From Venturia oleaginea (Eukaryota; Ascomycota; Dothideomycetes; Venturiales; Venturiaceae): 64,000 bases of DNA. Position numbers and translations under genes: made by a program. Below, one piece after another: positions 32,916 to 45,013 of this stretch. The stretch covers positions 868,001-932,000 of the forward strand of contig JABMLP010000008.1 of the NCBI GenBank assembly GCA_013176395.1. The letters are read 5' to 3'. The stretch's first letter is position 1. Every line of letters starts with the position of its first letter. The notes beneath the pieces are model-generated. The model ran no database searches, was not told the DNA's origin, and saw only the letters and a program-made list of their open reading frames with translations.

Positions 32916-34822
32916 TCAAATGTCCGCTTTGCCTCCCATCACCTTGGACGCCTGTATTGCATTCATTTTCAGAGTCCAACCAGGAGCGGGCCCGGTTTTC
33001 TTGATTGCTCGAATCTCGTCCAAGGCGTATCCTGGAATACGAATACCGTAGTTGCGCTCCAGGATGAACTGAATATCCCTGATTTCAAGTGTTTGTGACT
33101 CACGAAGCTTTGCGATACGGCATGCGGCTGTGATAACATTGTCCACGAACTCGTCGGCTAACATAAGCATTGCCTTAAGAATATTAGATGAAATGACTAA
33201 AGGAGGAAATCGTGGAATGAACCTACCTCTTCGACTTCCGGCGTCAAAGTCTCCCCGTTCATAGCCGCACCACCACCCGTGACTTGTCGCACCAACTCAT
33301 CCAGTTTCTTCTTGCTTAGAACCCCGCTAGCTTGGTCTCCTTCCAATAGGAAAGCCGGAGGCTTCGCGATTGCGGGTTGACCCATCATCCCGCCTACACC
33401 GTTGCTGGGACCGCTAAGTGTAGGGCGCGCCGGTGGAATATTAACTGCCGGCGGAGGTGCGTATAGATGCGGCGGGAGAGTCTTGGCTATCTTTGGTGCA
33501 GTGGAAGCGGCATTGCTGTGTTCGCGATTCGGGGTTTGCTGTGCGTGACCTGGATTACTGTAACTGTGCGGTTGGCCTAAGGTGCTGGGTGGTAAATTTT
33601 GCGGTGTCTGTCGCTCAGAGTAACTGCGTTGGGCATTCTGCATTGCTTGAGTATGAGATAGTGGTTGGGGGGGCCCATTGTTGTTTCCTCCTACTCCGTT
33701 CTGCTGGTGGGGCATTGCGTTCATCGGTTGTTGAGCACTGAGGGAAGGGCGATGGGGTTGAGTCGCGCTCATTGGATGCTGCTGGTGTTGACCCATTGTG
33801 TTGTTGCCTTGATGTTGCTGTTGTTGAAAGGAAGTTGGAGCCTGGACCATTTGAGGAGTGTGCTGCTGTGTCGGACTCATCGAATTACGGTTCGCATTGA
33901 CAGCAGCGTTTCGCGCCGCCTCTACACTTGGATTCATTCCGGATTGTTGATTCTGAGTGCTTGGCGACTGGTTTGGATGACCCGGGAGCTTAAGGTTGAA
34001 TGGCTGTTGTGGAATCGTCGCGCTTGAAGGCGCAGACCTGTTAGTATCTTGCTGCTGACCTTGCTGCTGACCTTGTTGCTGTTGTTGGCCTTGCTGCTGC
34101 ATATTTGGTAGGTTTGCTTTATTTTTGGCTTGCTCGGTCCGGAACTGTTCAAGCTTTTGTTGGGCCAATTTGGATGCATCAGATGATCTTTTCAGCTCTG
34201 CCATCAGTTGTGGCGGCAAATCTTGTCCTTTGTCTCTCATTAACTTCAAGCTTGGGGTAATTTTTGAAATTGTGGTCTTGTGCATTTCGCTCGTGTACAA
34301 CATCATTCCATACTTTTCCTTTTGTCCAGCCGCCCATGTCTCATACGTCGGAGTTCCCATAGCGACACCAGGTGGAGGGTATAAAGTCGTTTCCCTCAAG
34401 TGTTTCTCTATGGATGCTGGCCATGCCGCTGGCCGTTGGAGCTGGTTTGCCTGGTTCATCTGCGTAGCCTGCCCTTGTGCTTGCGTCTGAGCCTGCTGTC
34501 CCTGTTGATGGACGCCCCCCTGTCCTGCTCCTGCTCCTCCTTGAGATTTAGAGTTCTGTTGGTTGTTTTTGGCCTGCTTCGAATAATCCACCGCCGCTTT
34601 TGTCAGCGCTGTCCAGCCATTGATGGCCTCTTTGTACGGCTGGCTTTCTGGGGCTGTGGTCTGTATGATCGACGCAAAATTTCCGATCATAGACATCCAC
34701 TTGGCTTTCATGACTTCTGGGACATTCGTAAGGCTCCTGATATGCTGTACTTTCACGAATCGTGCCGTCACATCTGGCTGCTGTCCGCCAGAAGCACCTT
34801 GAGGCGCCCCTGTATTGTTCAT
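32916..34822 (-). CDS. TAF12: TFIID/SAGA subunit TAF12 (histone-fold)
   Basis: Two exons, 34822-33227 and 33173-32916, give 617 aa. The C-terminus holds the histone-fold: a helix around KKKLDELVRQV, the intron, then MLMLADEFVDNVITAACRIA and IQFILERNYGIRIPGY, as in yeast Taf12/Taf61. It pairs with TAF4 in TFIID and Ada1 in SAGA. The N-terminal half has a conserved helical block (KWMSMIGNFASII, AINGWTALTKAA), and the middle is a long Gln/Asn/Pro-rich linker. The start is the first ATG in the frame; an upstream extension has no ATG. Confidence 0.93.
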
Positions 34823-35872
34823 CTTAATGTCCAATCCACAATCGAATCCTTGGTGCAGCTCGAATCGAGGGCAAAGTAGAGGGCGAGAGCTGGAGGAGAG
34901 CTTGGGGGTGGTATGCGAGGACGATTCCAGATCAGACTAGATCAGACGGGAGGACCGAACAGGGGAGAATTGCCACGGCTTATCAGTAAGTTGTCACTAA
35001 GTTCGGAGAAGTGAAGGTAAGAGGAGAGAAGAGGGGAGAAGCTTTAGATGAATAGCTCGATTCACCTAGGTCGTGAGGTTAGAGAAGTGAGGCCAAGCAC
35101 GAACGTCGACCGGCCAAAGGGCACCTAGTTCTAAATGTGGGGAGCCAATTAGATGACAAGAAAGATCAACGTCTTTAATTCTCTCGTTAGCAACGAATGC
35201 CTGCTCCTTTCCAACTCATTTGCGCCAGGCTCAGAGAATATAAGGAGCATCGTTCTAATATGTGGACGCACATGAAGCGCGAGGGCACAATTCTGGTCAA
35301 TCTCGTCGAGTCCAGCCTTGTTCACTCTATGGACTGCCTTTTTTAAGGCAAGTACACCACTTGATGTGCTGTTCTATGAACTCGGCACCATGTTACGCAT
35401 TTGACCTGACATTCATTGTCATGGAGCACACTGCTTTGATCCGTCTACTTGCCACCATAATGGGATAAGTTCTAGTAATACGGCACATCGCTGTCATAAC
35501 AGTGCGGGTTCCTTTCTTTGTACTAGGATTATACTATAAAAAGGCCCCGATCAACCTTCTTGCTTGGTAACAAGGGTGTACCGGGCTTAGGATGGACAAT
35601 AATATGGGGCTCGTAGTAAAATTGCCAATTGGCGAAGTGTACCAGAAGATGATCGGGCTGGGGATTCGAATAATAAGGGGTATCATTGTTCTGATCTACT
35701 CGTCCGTACTACTGCGGGACGAATTGAGTCATTTTTAAGGACTGACAGCGATGCTTTATTTAAAGGCCTTATCTGAGTCAAGATGGTTGCTCAACAACCT
35801 CCTACAAAATCGATCTGACATGACTCAACCTCGTCGGATTTAATTTGGGATGATTGAAGAGGGAAGACAATC
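34823..35872. other. Intergenic region upstream of TAF12
   Basis: About 1 kb with no supported gene on either strand. It contains the TAF12 promoter (purine-rich 34880-35030) and otherwise unstructured sequence. Confidence 0.45.
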
Positions 35873-36797
35873 TCAATCTCCCGAACTTGCCCGGCCTCGC
35901 GCACCAAATGGCCAACCAGCAGGATTTCGTCCCTCCGTAGGTGTCATCGCCCTACGTTCAATAGGGCTCCATTCTATGCCAGGCGCGGGCAGTGCACTGA
36001 GATCATCGCGTGTCCTAATCTGTGCGCCCCCAATCGGGCTGCCAGCGTCATCTTGTGTGACTAGTCTCACGCCTCCGGCCCTCTGCCTCCCCTTCTCACG
36101 TTCTCTCTCTCGTTGTTGGTTTAAATCTTCGACACGTCTGCGCTCAAACTCGGCTACAAGCTGTTTGAAGTACGCTTCCGCCGCTGCGGTCGCCGAGTAT
36201 GCGATTGGAGTCCAGGAGTAGTTATTTTGGGCAAGAGGCGAGGCACCGAAATGAAGCAGTAGACGTAGGGCCTTCAATTCCCAGCTGCTGAAGCATGGTG
36301 CAGTGCAGTGTTGCCGTCGTCATCGTGAGCTGTAGCATCCGCAGGGGGATGAGATCTCAGAAGAAGCTCCACAAGGTGGAGCGCACCGCTCCGAGCAGAA
36401 GTCATGAGCTGTCGTGGATATGAGTACATTATCAAGGTATCTCGCTTCGAATGCGCCATGCAAGACATACCGCATCCATACCCTTCTTGTTGGTCCAGGA
36501 TACACAACGTGGAAACTGTGCTATGAGCATTTCTCCTACATCGACCTGTTTGGCCTCAGAGGCCAGCATAAGCGGCGTATCCCAATCGGAGTTCCGCGAA
36601 ATGCCCTGGTCCTCATGTCCAGCGTCGATCAGGTACTCTGCGATCTTATAGTGCCCATGTTTTGCAGCGAGATGGAGGCTTGTGTTGCTCTTATCGTCGT
36701 AGTCGGGGTTTTGGAGGATGGTAGGGTTGTTCTGCACAATGCGCTTCACCAAGGAGAGGTCGTTGGAGACAATGGCGCGTCGAAGGCGCGTGTTCAC
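35873..36797 (-). CDS. Ankyrin-repeat protein with an apparent 1-base frameshift
   Basis: Exon 1 (from about 36797 to 36468) reads three ankyrin repeats, e.g. NTSLHLAAKHGHYKIAEYLI and DTPLMLASEAKQ. After an intron, exon 2 (from 36411) reads LVELLLRSH and NTALHHASAAG. At about 36277 the frame hits TGA, but shifting by one base continues directly into LKALRLLLHFGASPLAQNN, the expected next repeat, and a long coiled-coil-like tail to 35873. One missing T would explain it. The architecture resembles the small fungal ankyrin protein family of yeast YCR051W. The start is unclear because the first codon of the frame is GTG; an upstream exon probably carries the ATG. Either a sequence error or a recent mutation. 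Confidence 0.7.
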
Positions 36798-37571
36798 TTC
36801 GATCCTGGATCTATATGAGATGATGATATGGATAGATTTTTGTATACATGATCTTACATGGTAGCAGCATGGTGAGGATGTGCGCTAGACCGGGAGGGTA
36901 AGGTCTTTTGAGTGATACTCTCAGGCTGTGGAAGAAGAGTGGTGGTGATGTTGACTGGGGACGATAGCCGTTTGCCGAGAGACACACCAACCCAATTAAA
37001 TTCATGCCGATATTCGATCAAGGTTCATAAATACCGGTATCCTTGATGACGGGCCGCGAATGAATCATGCCTGTCAAAATTATCCATGTTCTCACATGTC
37101 TTTACGACTCGAGGGAGAAAAGAAGGCTGGAATTGAGGCTACAGAAATGGTCTCATCATGGATTTGGGAATTGAGTAGGATCCATAGGATACAAAATCTT
37201 TATAGTAGATTAGGGCCGTGTTCACTGGAAATGCAGCATCTTGGTTGAGTATACAAAGGTGGCTAATGGAAAACCAGATAGCGTCGTACCTGAAGTTCTA
37301 ATTGTGTACAACGAAACTAATGGACTTTGGAATCTGAAATTCTAGAAGTTGCTGTGCTTGAGGCATCATATATCATACTCCTAGCACTGGCCCGCGCGAG
37401 ATTTGTGGCGCAAAGATGCAGTTCCTCATGCAGGTTCCACAAAGCCATGCAACAAGGTATGACGTTTATCGATGACGATGTTCGCTCCTTCGGTTCCCCT
37501 CCTAACCATTCAAATACACTTCAATTGACTCTCGGTGAACTCCAATCAACCTCTCAAAGTAAGTATTGACA
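36798..37571. promoter_or_regulatory. Divergent region between ankyrin gene and bli-3
   Basis: No ORF with protein character. It must hold the bli-3 promoter and, possibly near 36870-36890, a first exon of the ankyrin gene. Confidence 0.4.
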
Positions 37572-38421
37572 ATGAACACCGCTTCTTTCCTCCGTAAAAC
37601 TTCTTTCAAGACCCTCATCACCCCAACAACTTCTGTGAGAAGCGCATCTTTACTTACTCTACGAACCAGACAATTTCTCACTTCAACCGAGCACATCAAA
37701 ACACATCCACACAACCGAACCCAGTTCAAGCACATCTCCAACATGTCTTCCTACTCCAACGCAGACACCGGCAGCAAGCCATCCGACCCATACAAGCAGA
37801 AGAACGTCGACAATGCCTCCCTCAAGGACAAGGTACAGGATCTCACAGCCTTTATCGAGAAGACCAAGTTGTGCTTGATGACCACACTCATCGCCGACAC
37901 AACTAAGCTGGCCACACGAGCCATGGCACTGGCTGCTACTGTGAGTAAACTCTTTGACAAAGCGATGATTCGCCCAAGCTGATGATTACTAGGAAGGAAA
38001 TGGCGTGGACTTGATCTTCCACTCCAATTCCGAATCCGGAAAGACCGATGATCTCAAGGCCGACTCGGACATCAACATTGGCTTCATCAACAGCAGCGGA
38101 GAGTGGGCTTCTATCTCTGGAAAGGCAGATATTGTCTCCGACCGTGAAGCCGTCCGCAAGTATTATTCGCCACAGCTTAAGGCGTGGCTCGGAGATCTCG
38201 GTGATGGAAAGCACGATGGTGGTCCAGACGATCCAAGAATCGTGCTGATCAAGGTCAAGGCTGTTACCGCACAGTACGCCATTAGCAATAGGACCGCTGT
38301 GGGCAGCCTCGTCGAAGTTGCAAAAGGTGCTATGACAGGAGAAGCAGCTCAAGTGAACAAGCTGCGACAAATTAGCGAGTCTGAAATCCAGCAATGTAGG
38401 TTGATGACCTCGAAACTATAA
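37572..38421 (+). CDS. bli-3: BLI-3-like flavin/pyridoxamine oxidase-fold stress protein
   Basis: Two exons, 37572-37940 and 37993-38421, give 265 aa. From the internal ATG at 37743 the protein (208 aa) matches the blue-light-induced Neurospora BLI-3 family, a pyridoxamine-phosphate-oxidase-like FMN-binding split barrel related to bacterial general stress protein 26: DTGSKPSDPYKQKN, LIFHSNSESGKTDDL, DINIGFINSSGEW, SISGKADIV and YYSPQLKAWLGD. The 57-residue extension from the upstream ATG is rich in Arg, Ser and Thr with no acidic residue at its start (MNTASFLRKTSFK), like a mitochondrial presequence. Both starts may be used. The enzyme substrate is unknown. Confidence 0.88.
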
Positions 38422-38863
38422 GATGTTATGCTGATACATTGTCAAAGGGCGTGCACAGTAGATGCCTGTTGGGTAGAATGACCGTCTTTGCTATTTAAAT
38501 ATCAGCATAAAACGGAGGTGTGGGCAACGGTGACTTGCACAGCCTCTCATGTAAAGAAAGGAAAATCCAAAGAAATAACTGCTTCACTTTGTGTGTATTT
38601 GCACCTATGTTGAGATGCTATGATCTTCAGTGAATGACACTGGTGACGAACGAATTAATATCGTAGCCACATGCTCTATGGTTAAGAATAAGAATATCCT
38701 GTTATTGCTGCGGGGGAGTTGAAGTTGAAGAGACTACTCGTCGTGACCGTGTCGTGCATGTTGTCAAGGATCTAATCTAATCGGATCCAGGGTCGCGCTA
38801 AGAAAAATTTGGTTCTTTCCTCGACAGTTTTCAATCGCAGACGTGAGAAACACAACCTGCAAC
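38422..38863. other. Intergenic region between bli-3 and LCP5
   Basis: About 440 bp with no gene. It contains the bli-3 terminator and LCP5 promoter. Confidence 0.45.
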
Positions 38864-39931
38864 ATGGACAACTCTCTTGGTGCACTGCTCTCTACGTTGC
38901 AAGAATCTCTATCGACTGCAAATTTGCCTGCTGAAACCTCCATCCTCCCTCCACAAAACGGCATCTCCCTTCTAGACTTGAAGAATGAGTTGTTTCTATC
39001 GTACTTGCAGAACCTCGTCTTTCTGATCGTAGTCAAACTACGGCATGCGACAGGCCCGGAATCAGACGTGGCGAAAACTCTCGAACTTAACGAAGAAGCA
39101 ACGAAAAAATTGGCCGAGTTGCGACTATACCTCGATAAAGGTGTGAACCCACTCGAAAAAAGATTAGCATACCAGATCAACAAGGTCGTCAAAGCTGCCG
39201 ATGATACCACTGCTGCTGCTGCAATCGCAAAAGCCAGACCTAAGCTAGGCCAACCCAAGAAGGCAAATGCATTCGAAGATTCAGGCTCCGATGAGGGTTC
39301 CTCCTCGGACGAATCCGAGGATGAAGACGAGTTGTCTTACAGACCAAACCCGGCCGCACTCCTACGTCCATCCTCTGAATCCACCAAGACTGGGAAATCA
39401 AGCGAGCCCAGCGACGGAATCTACAGACCTCCACGCATTACTGCCACCGCTATGCCAACATCAGGGCCCAAGAAAGAACGCAAAGAGCGCACAATGAAGT
39501 CACAGACTATGGAAGAGTTTGTAAGGCAAGAATTGTCAACGGCGCCTTTGGCAGAACCGAGTATCGGCAGCACAATTGTGGCTGGTGGACGTAGGGTGAA
39601 GGGTGAAAGGGAACGGGCAGACGAAGCCGAACGAGCAGAATATGAAGAGAAGATGTTGACTCGCCTGGTGCCATTGACCAAGAAGGAGAAGGCGAAGAGA
39701 GGCCAGAACGAGCGAAGTTCGGGGTACGGTGGAGAGGAATGGCGAGACTTGGGAGCTGGATTGGACCACATTGAAAATTTGACAAAGAGGAAGGGCGGTG
39801 GGCAATTGGACAAATCTAGGAAGAGGAAGATTGATGTTGCTGACGGACCGAGGGACACTGGTGCCATGAGCAATGGAATGGGAAATGATTTTGCGAAGAG
39901 GAAGAGAACTGTCATGAAGCGATTTAGGTGA
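38864..39931 (+). CDS. LCP5: Lcp5/neuroguidin, small-subunit processome factor
   Basis: Single exon, 355 aa. Nucleolar protein of the U3 snoRNP/SSU processome needed for early 18S rRNA processing. The N-terminal Sas10/Utp3/C1D domain is seen at GISLLDLKNELFLSYLQNLV and at LRLYLDKGVNPLEKRLAYQI. Typical family blocks follow: an acidic-serine stretch (GSDEGSSSDESEDEDE), YRPPRITATAMP and a C-terminal Lys/Arg-rich region. The start is the first ATG; the preceding in-frame codons lack one. Confidence 0.93.
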   Translation: MDNSLGALLSTLQESLSTANLPAETSILPPQNGISLLDLKNELFLSYLQNLVFLIVVKLRHATGPESDVAKTLELNEEATKKLAELRLYLDKGVNPLEKRLAYQINKVVKAADDTTAAAAIAKARPKLGQPKKANAFEDSGSDEGSSSDESEDEDELSYRPNPAALLRPSSESTKTGKSSEPSDGIYRPPRITATAMPTSGPKKERKERTMKSQTMEEFVRQELSTAPLAEPSIGSTIVAGGRRVKGERERADEAERAEYEEKMLTRLVPLTKKEKAKRGQNERSSGYGGEEWRDLGAGLDHIENLTKRKGGGQLDKSRKRKIDVADGPRDTGAMSNGMGNDFAKRKRTVMKRFR

Positions 39932-40998
39932 ACGGAACTATCTGGATTCGAAGTCTACTAGCACTCTTTCCTGGTGGTGTTCCACGAGCACATGCTCACT
40001 GTCACGATCTTTCTGCTTGCTGTCTTCTCGAAATATGCCGACAAAGCCCTCTTCGCATTCCTTGTTGTTCGCAAGGGCCCAACTCGGCCGGTCTGGATGT
40101 ACACGCATACACCGTCACAAAGCACACGTCGTGTAATAAACCACTCTATGCAAAAACAAACCAAATGCTTGCGAGGTTCAGCTAATCTGTATCGCAACAA
40201 TGGCGCGATTGAGATGTTTCAAGAGAATTCGAGCTGATCGTACCTTGGCGGATTATTCGTTGTCTTCTCCAACGGCCGGGTCCCTTGATATTAGCTTGCG
40301 CATCATTTGGTACCTGACGAACGGTCCTTTTGCTTCCTTACACCTTCAAGAACATGTGGAAGAGCTTGGGGACAGGGGATGGTGAAGAATCAGAATTAGA
40401 TTTAGAATTTTGGTTGCGCGTCACTTATCGGGCTAAAATATAGTTCATGGACACGAGTCAACATCTTGGCCTACTCCAATGATCTGATGTGAAGCTAGAG
40501 ATACCACAATTCCATATCACATGTGGAAAGCACTGCCAGACGCATCTGGTATCCATCAATCATAGTCGCTCCACTGCGGCTTCATCAATTCGATGTCTCT
40601 CCTCAAGCCTCCAGAAACCACCATATTGGCTTATTTGTCTCTGCTAAGTCAAGATGAACATTGGTAAATCTCTGGCGACTTCGGAGAACATTTTCGCGAG
40701 AATTTTAACATTCTCGATCCTGTACTGTAGGCGGTGACTCCGATTTACCTGCACCTCGACGAGTAGTAAATCGTTGAAGCCGCTGTGATGCTATAGACTA
40801 AGTTTTGCATTACAGCCACGGTGGCAAAAATGAAAGTGAAAAGGAGAACCGCACTGCCACCATTACATCACTATCACCACATCTGTACCTCTTAACTATC
40901 AGCAAAACACAAGTCAACAGCAAAACACAACAACAGCAAAACACAGCAACAATCCGTTCACCTCGAGACTTTTTCCATTCAATCGACGAGAACAAAAA
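39932..40998. other. Intergenic region before the WW-domain gene
   Basis: No supported gene. Close to the next start (40905-40950) there is a short repeat of the AACAGCAAAACAC type, in what is probably the 5' leader. Confidence 0.45.
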
Positions 40999-41853
40999 AT
41001 GAACACAACCGAGCCATCAGATGCACCACCAAATTATGAGGAAGCCACGAACCAAACTCGCAATGGCATTCCACCGCAATCCAGACGCAGCATGGAAGAT
41101 GAGCACCGCCCTTTACCTTCCGGATGGGTCAGACAATTCGATGCGGACACTCACCACCAATTCTTCGTCGATACTACGTCCAACCCACCACGCTCAACAT
41201 GGTCGCACCCCCATGACGACGAGCAATATCTGAACTCAGTTTCGGCCGATGAAAGACATCATATCGTCCGCTTAAACCGAAGTGTCAGTCTCAAAGACAT
41301 CGAAGCGGAGAGCAGTGACGATGAAGGTCACGGTCACAGCACTACTGCCGCAAAAAGAGTACCTGCATCCTCTAGCGCCAGCGCCACCACGGATCAAAAC
41401 CCAAAAGGCATCCACAAATTCGGAAGAAAGATGAAGGATCGGCTCACGAATTCCACGCACCAGGAGCGAGAGAAAGACAGAGCTGCTCGCGCGAAGGAGG
41501 AACAGGAGATGTACAAAGCGCATCTTGCCTTTCGTCAAGCCATGTCTCGAGCTTTGGAAACGGGACAGCCCCAGTTTGTTGGTAAGGATCGCGATGGGAG
41601 GGATATTTACATTGAGCCGCCTCAGGGAATGATGTTTGATGGGATGATGATTCCTCAAGGGGGTAGGGTGCCGGCTGGAGCGAGGGGATATAATCCTTAT
41701 TCTCAAGGTCCTTATGGGAATCCGAATGCACGATTTATGAGACCCCAGCAGCCGTATGCTAGGGGACCTGGGTATGGTTATGGAGGTGGTTATGGGTTTC
41801 CGTTGATGGGTGGGATGTTAGGTGGTGCTATGCTTGGTGGGCTTTTGTTCTAG
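40999..41853 (+). CDS. WW-domain protein with N-terminal PPxY motif
   Basis: Single exon, 284 aa. Residues 11-14 are a PPNY motif, a ligand for WW domains such as those of Rsp5-type ubiquitin ligases. Residues about 36-70 form a WW domain (LPSGWVRQFDADTHHQFFVD with the second aromatic in STWSHP). Then come an acidic serine patch, a basic and charged helix and a C-terminal region rich in Gly, Tyr, Pro and Met ending in a glycine-rich hydrophobic stretch. This arrangement occurs in many moulds as an uncharacterised adaptor. PPxY and WW together could allow self-binding. Confidence 0.88.
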   Translation: MNTTEPSDAPPNYEEATNQTRNGIPPQSRRSMEDEHRPLPSGWVRQFDADTHHQFFVDTTSNPPRSTWSHPHDDEQYLNSVSADERHHIVRLNRSVSLKDIEAESSDDEGHGHSTTAAKRVPASSSASATTDQNPKGIHKFGRKMKDRLTNSTHQEREKDRAARAKEEQEMYKAHLAFRQAMSRALETGQPQFVGKDRDGRDIYIEPPQGMMFDGMMIPQGGRVPAGARGYNPYSQGPYGNPNARFMRPQQPYARGPGYGYGGGYGFPLMGGMLGGAMLGGLLF

Positions 41854-42226
41854 ATGCTTTGTGCTGCTGTTATAATTGATAATAGCATACGTAGTAGTAT
41901 ATTTAATTTTTATTAGGCCTGTTTGTTGTGTTGTGTTGTGGTGCGATAATCGTAAGTTTTTCAAGGATTAGAAGGGAGGCCTTAGTGGCGGAACATCCGA
42001 AATCCCTGTGCGAACATGGCCAGGACCGAAGTGTAGCTTTCAATCTGCACTTATCCTTCTCACAACTACTGTATGCAACATTTTTCACCATGCCTAATTG
42101 CCGATCAACATAGCCAAAATTCCAGCAAATTTGGACAGCACATGCACCAGAAAATTAGCAATATCGATCTGAGGATGAATGACTGTATTGGGACATGCAT
42201 TTGAGTCACACAACAGCCACCCACTA

Positions 42227-42349
42227 CTCCCTCGATTCCATTAAAGTATTCGTTTTTAGTGTCGTCGATCGCGAATGAGAAGCTGAGCCTCATACAAATT
42301 ATCCTCGTCGCGCTAAATACGCTAGAATACTTTGATGGAATTGAGGGAG
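42227..42349. mobile_element. Stowaway-like MITE
   Basis: 123 bp with 25-bp terminal inverted repeats starting CTCCCTCGATTCC at the left and ending GGAATTGAGGGAG at the right, 23 of 25 bases matching, flanked by TA on both sides. The CTCCCTC end and TA target are those of Tc1/mariner Stowaway-type MITEs. The interior has no ORF. Confidence 0.82.
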
Positions 42350-44260
42350 TACAATGGCACGATGGCTACTCGAGCCAAATGCGGAGACTTTGCCGAGCCA
42401 AAAGACAGAGGGATCGCCACACACAATGCCAACAAGGAAGCTACTGTTCGATACAACGATCTCATCTGCCTCACTACTTTCTTCCTGAATTGACATGTGC
42501 CACGGCATCCCGAATCCTGCTTCTAATTCATGGAAAGTTCTGATTAAGAATCCTTATCCCTCCAAGATTGCTATGAATCGCCGCTGTACCCATACCTCTC
42601 ATCGGTTGTGCGTGGTTACGTGATCGTCTTCTGGGTTGACGCGTAGATGTTCAGGGACGCGTTGGGGATCACTTTGTACTCGTGAATCGCGTTTTAGTAT
42701 AAGGATAGACTTGATATCTCTTGTTGCCACCACGTTTCGCAACTTTGGACAGGAGTGGGATGGTGAGGATGGTAGATAGGATTACGACCGTACCGGGTAG
42801 ATGGTTTTTGTCAGGCACGCCATCGTCTTCAACTCGACACGACGTAAGGGAAGGGCCGTTGGTTGGTGAAAACATGATAGTTTTGGATGAACATTGGCAA
42901 GGGTACTTGGATTGGTACTTGCACACGTGCATCCGGAGTGTTACAGGAGTAGGGACCTTGACGTACCTGATCTATTTCCGTTTCCGGTTTCAGTGGCTTC
43001 CTGATCCCAAGGATCTACGATAAATAATGATCATAAGACGGCTTCTTATGGCCAACACTCAAGAGATGGTAGCAGGGTTTGGTTCACCCCTCCCAACCAT
43101 ATGGCTATAAGGTTTTGTAGATGACAGCTCGTACTCTAATTTGGGATGTGGCACGTACCAGGTGTGCTTCGTGTCGTACGCCTTCCGTAAAGTGTGTGTA
43201 ATGAAGAATGAGGGCGGACATAGTTCGGGCATATCAAACGGGCATCTCGGAGACTCGGATATCATCCTTGACTGAAGAAGCAAGGCAAAGAGAGAGAGGG
43301 GAATGGGGAATCTGAGTGCCAATGCGACACAGGCTGTTCCCGTGTCTATGTACGAAAAGACAAGGACAGGTGTTGGAAATCCACAGGAGCTGCAGCTGGA
43401 GCTGGGTGACTGGGTAACTCGGGCTCGGGTGTCTACGGGCAGAGTGGTGGGCACGGTGGGGTCCAAAGATACTTACTCGGAGAGGAAACCCACAGGGAAG
43501 AACAAGAGTCAGGTACAGAGGTGATCCTGGACGAGGGACGGGGTTTGAGGAGAGCGTTTGGAGATGTGAAACCCGCAAAAGCGTATAGGCGTAACCGATC
43601 CACGCCTTCGCTGGAGGTCAGAAAGAATGCAAAGAGGTGTAATTCGTTCCTTGAGGACATAATAAGTATTCTGCAGAAATGCTACTGGCTGTTTGCAGGC
43701 CAGATTTTTGGATCCCGGTTTAGTGGAGGCGCCGGATATACAAGGATAGGGCTGCTGGAACTCGGCAGGGCCCTGGAAGTGTTGCATCTGCTGTTTGATG
43801 CGGCGATGATATCTGGAGTAATCTATTTCTTGTGGCCCCACTGTTGGAAGCAACCTGAAGAGACGTGTGCCTGACTGCCCGCTGCACGGATCGAGATGCA
43901 GGTCCAATTGCCTGGCAGAGGCCGCAGTGACAGGCTCCGACGGTAGACATAGCCAGAGGTGTTGACTCCGGGCTCGAATATATTAACATGCGCACCGCTC
44001 GGTGGCTTCCTCAGGAAATGGTTGGCTGGTGATGAGGAATAGTTGGAGCGACGTGCATCGAGGGTTCCCGTCATCTTCTGTAGCACAGCTACTCCTGGCG
44101 GCCAAAGGGAAACGGTCCTGAGAGCATGCGCGCAAGCGGAGGCTTGTTACCCATCTGGACATGTTTGAGGAGCGGGTAATGAAAGAAAAGGCTCGAGGTG
44201 AGGAGAAGAAGGGGTTCGGTTCGTACGAGAGGCAGCTTGTAGCGTCACCCAGTGGCAAGC

Positions 44261-44323
44261 GTAGGCGGTAGTGGGTAGAGCGTAGACAGTATTGGGTAGA
44301 GCGTAGGCAGTATTCGGTAGAGC
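44261..44323. repeat. 21-bp tandem repeat, three copies
   Basis: Three units of the form GTAGxCxGTAxTxGGTAGAGC in a row, differing at a few positions. A minisatellite in non-coding DNA, no function evident. Confidence 0.7.
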
Positions 44324-44482
44324 GTACTATGTACTTTAGCTGCCGGGGTGGCTTGAGGAGATGGAGTGTGGACCTGAGCCTATCCCCAGTACCCAGTTTT
44401 GTGCCAACTCCACGCACGGAGCGTCTATACCTACGTGTAGTAATTAGTATCATCTGAGGGATGGGTGATCGTAGAGGACGAG

Positions 44483-44510
44483 CTTGCTGCTTGCTGCTTG
44501 CTGCTTGCTG
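44483..44510. repeat. CTTGCTG microsatellite, four copies
   Basis: Four exact copies of the heptamer CTTGCTG in non-coding sequence about 500 bp before the regulator gene. Confidence 0.8.
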
Positions 44511-45013
44511 CTCGAGGATGTCATCTCGGCTGGTATGTAGGAGGTATATAAAGTATCTGCTGTATAGTTACTATATTCCACAAGGCACGTCTGAGGCATA
44601 GCTACATAGTACGTTATTGAAGCTTTGATGCTGTTCCACCTATCCCCGGATCTGCCTCATATCACACGGGCTTAGGTACTTCAGTCGTCGTCTACATATC
44701 ATTATTATTTTTTATTGTTCTTTCTCAATCGCTGTCCTACACCTCCGCTGCTGGAATTACCCAGGTTGCCTGCATGGCCGATGCATACGTCTCCCGTCCT
44801 CTCCACCATCCAGGCCGAGTCTGATTCCGAATTCTTCTCCTTCGGCGCTAACGGGCCCATCCTTCTCTCATCGCGCGGCGCCTTGGGGCTGCGTAAGATC
44901 CTCGACGGCGTTGGACTCCCCCGCAGAACTCTGCGGCTGCTGGCTCCAAGCCCATACCAAAGCCAATCAAAGTGCAGCTCGCTCGCTCGAGCCTTTGAAA
45001 GGGCAAATCAATC

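Larger units (their letters stand above)
42350..45013. other. Long gene-poor region upstream of the Zn2Cys6 regulator
   Basis: No ORF on either strand looks like a real protein; composition is irregular. It holds two short tandem arrays, listed separately. The last few hundred bases are the likely promoter and leader of the regulator, with ATGs at 44773 and 44781 upstream of the chosen start. Confidence 0.45.

Noticed and set aside
42544..44460. Overlapping ORFs of 70-156 codons on both strands
   Set aside because: Many frames are open at once without protein-like composition. I could not support a gene.
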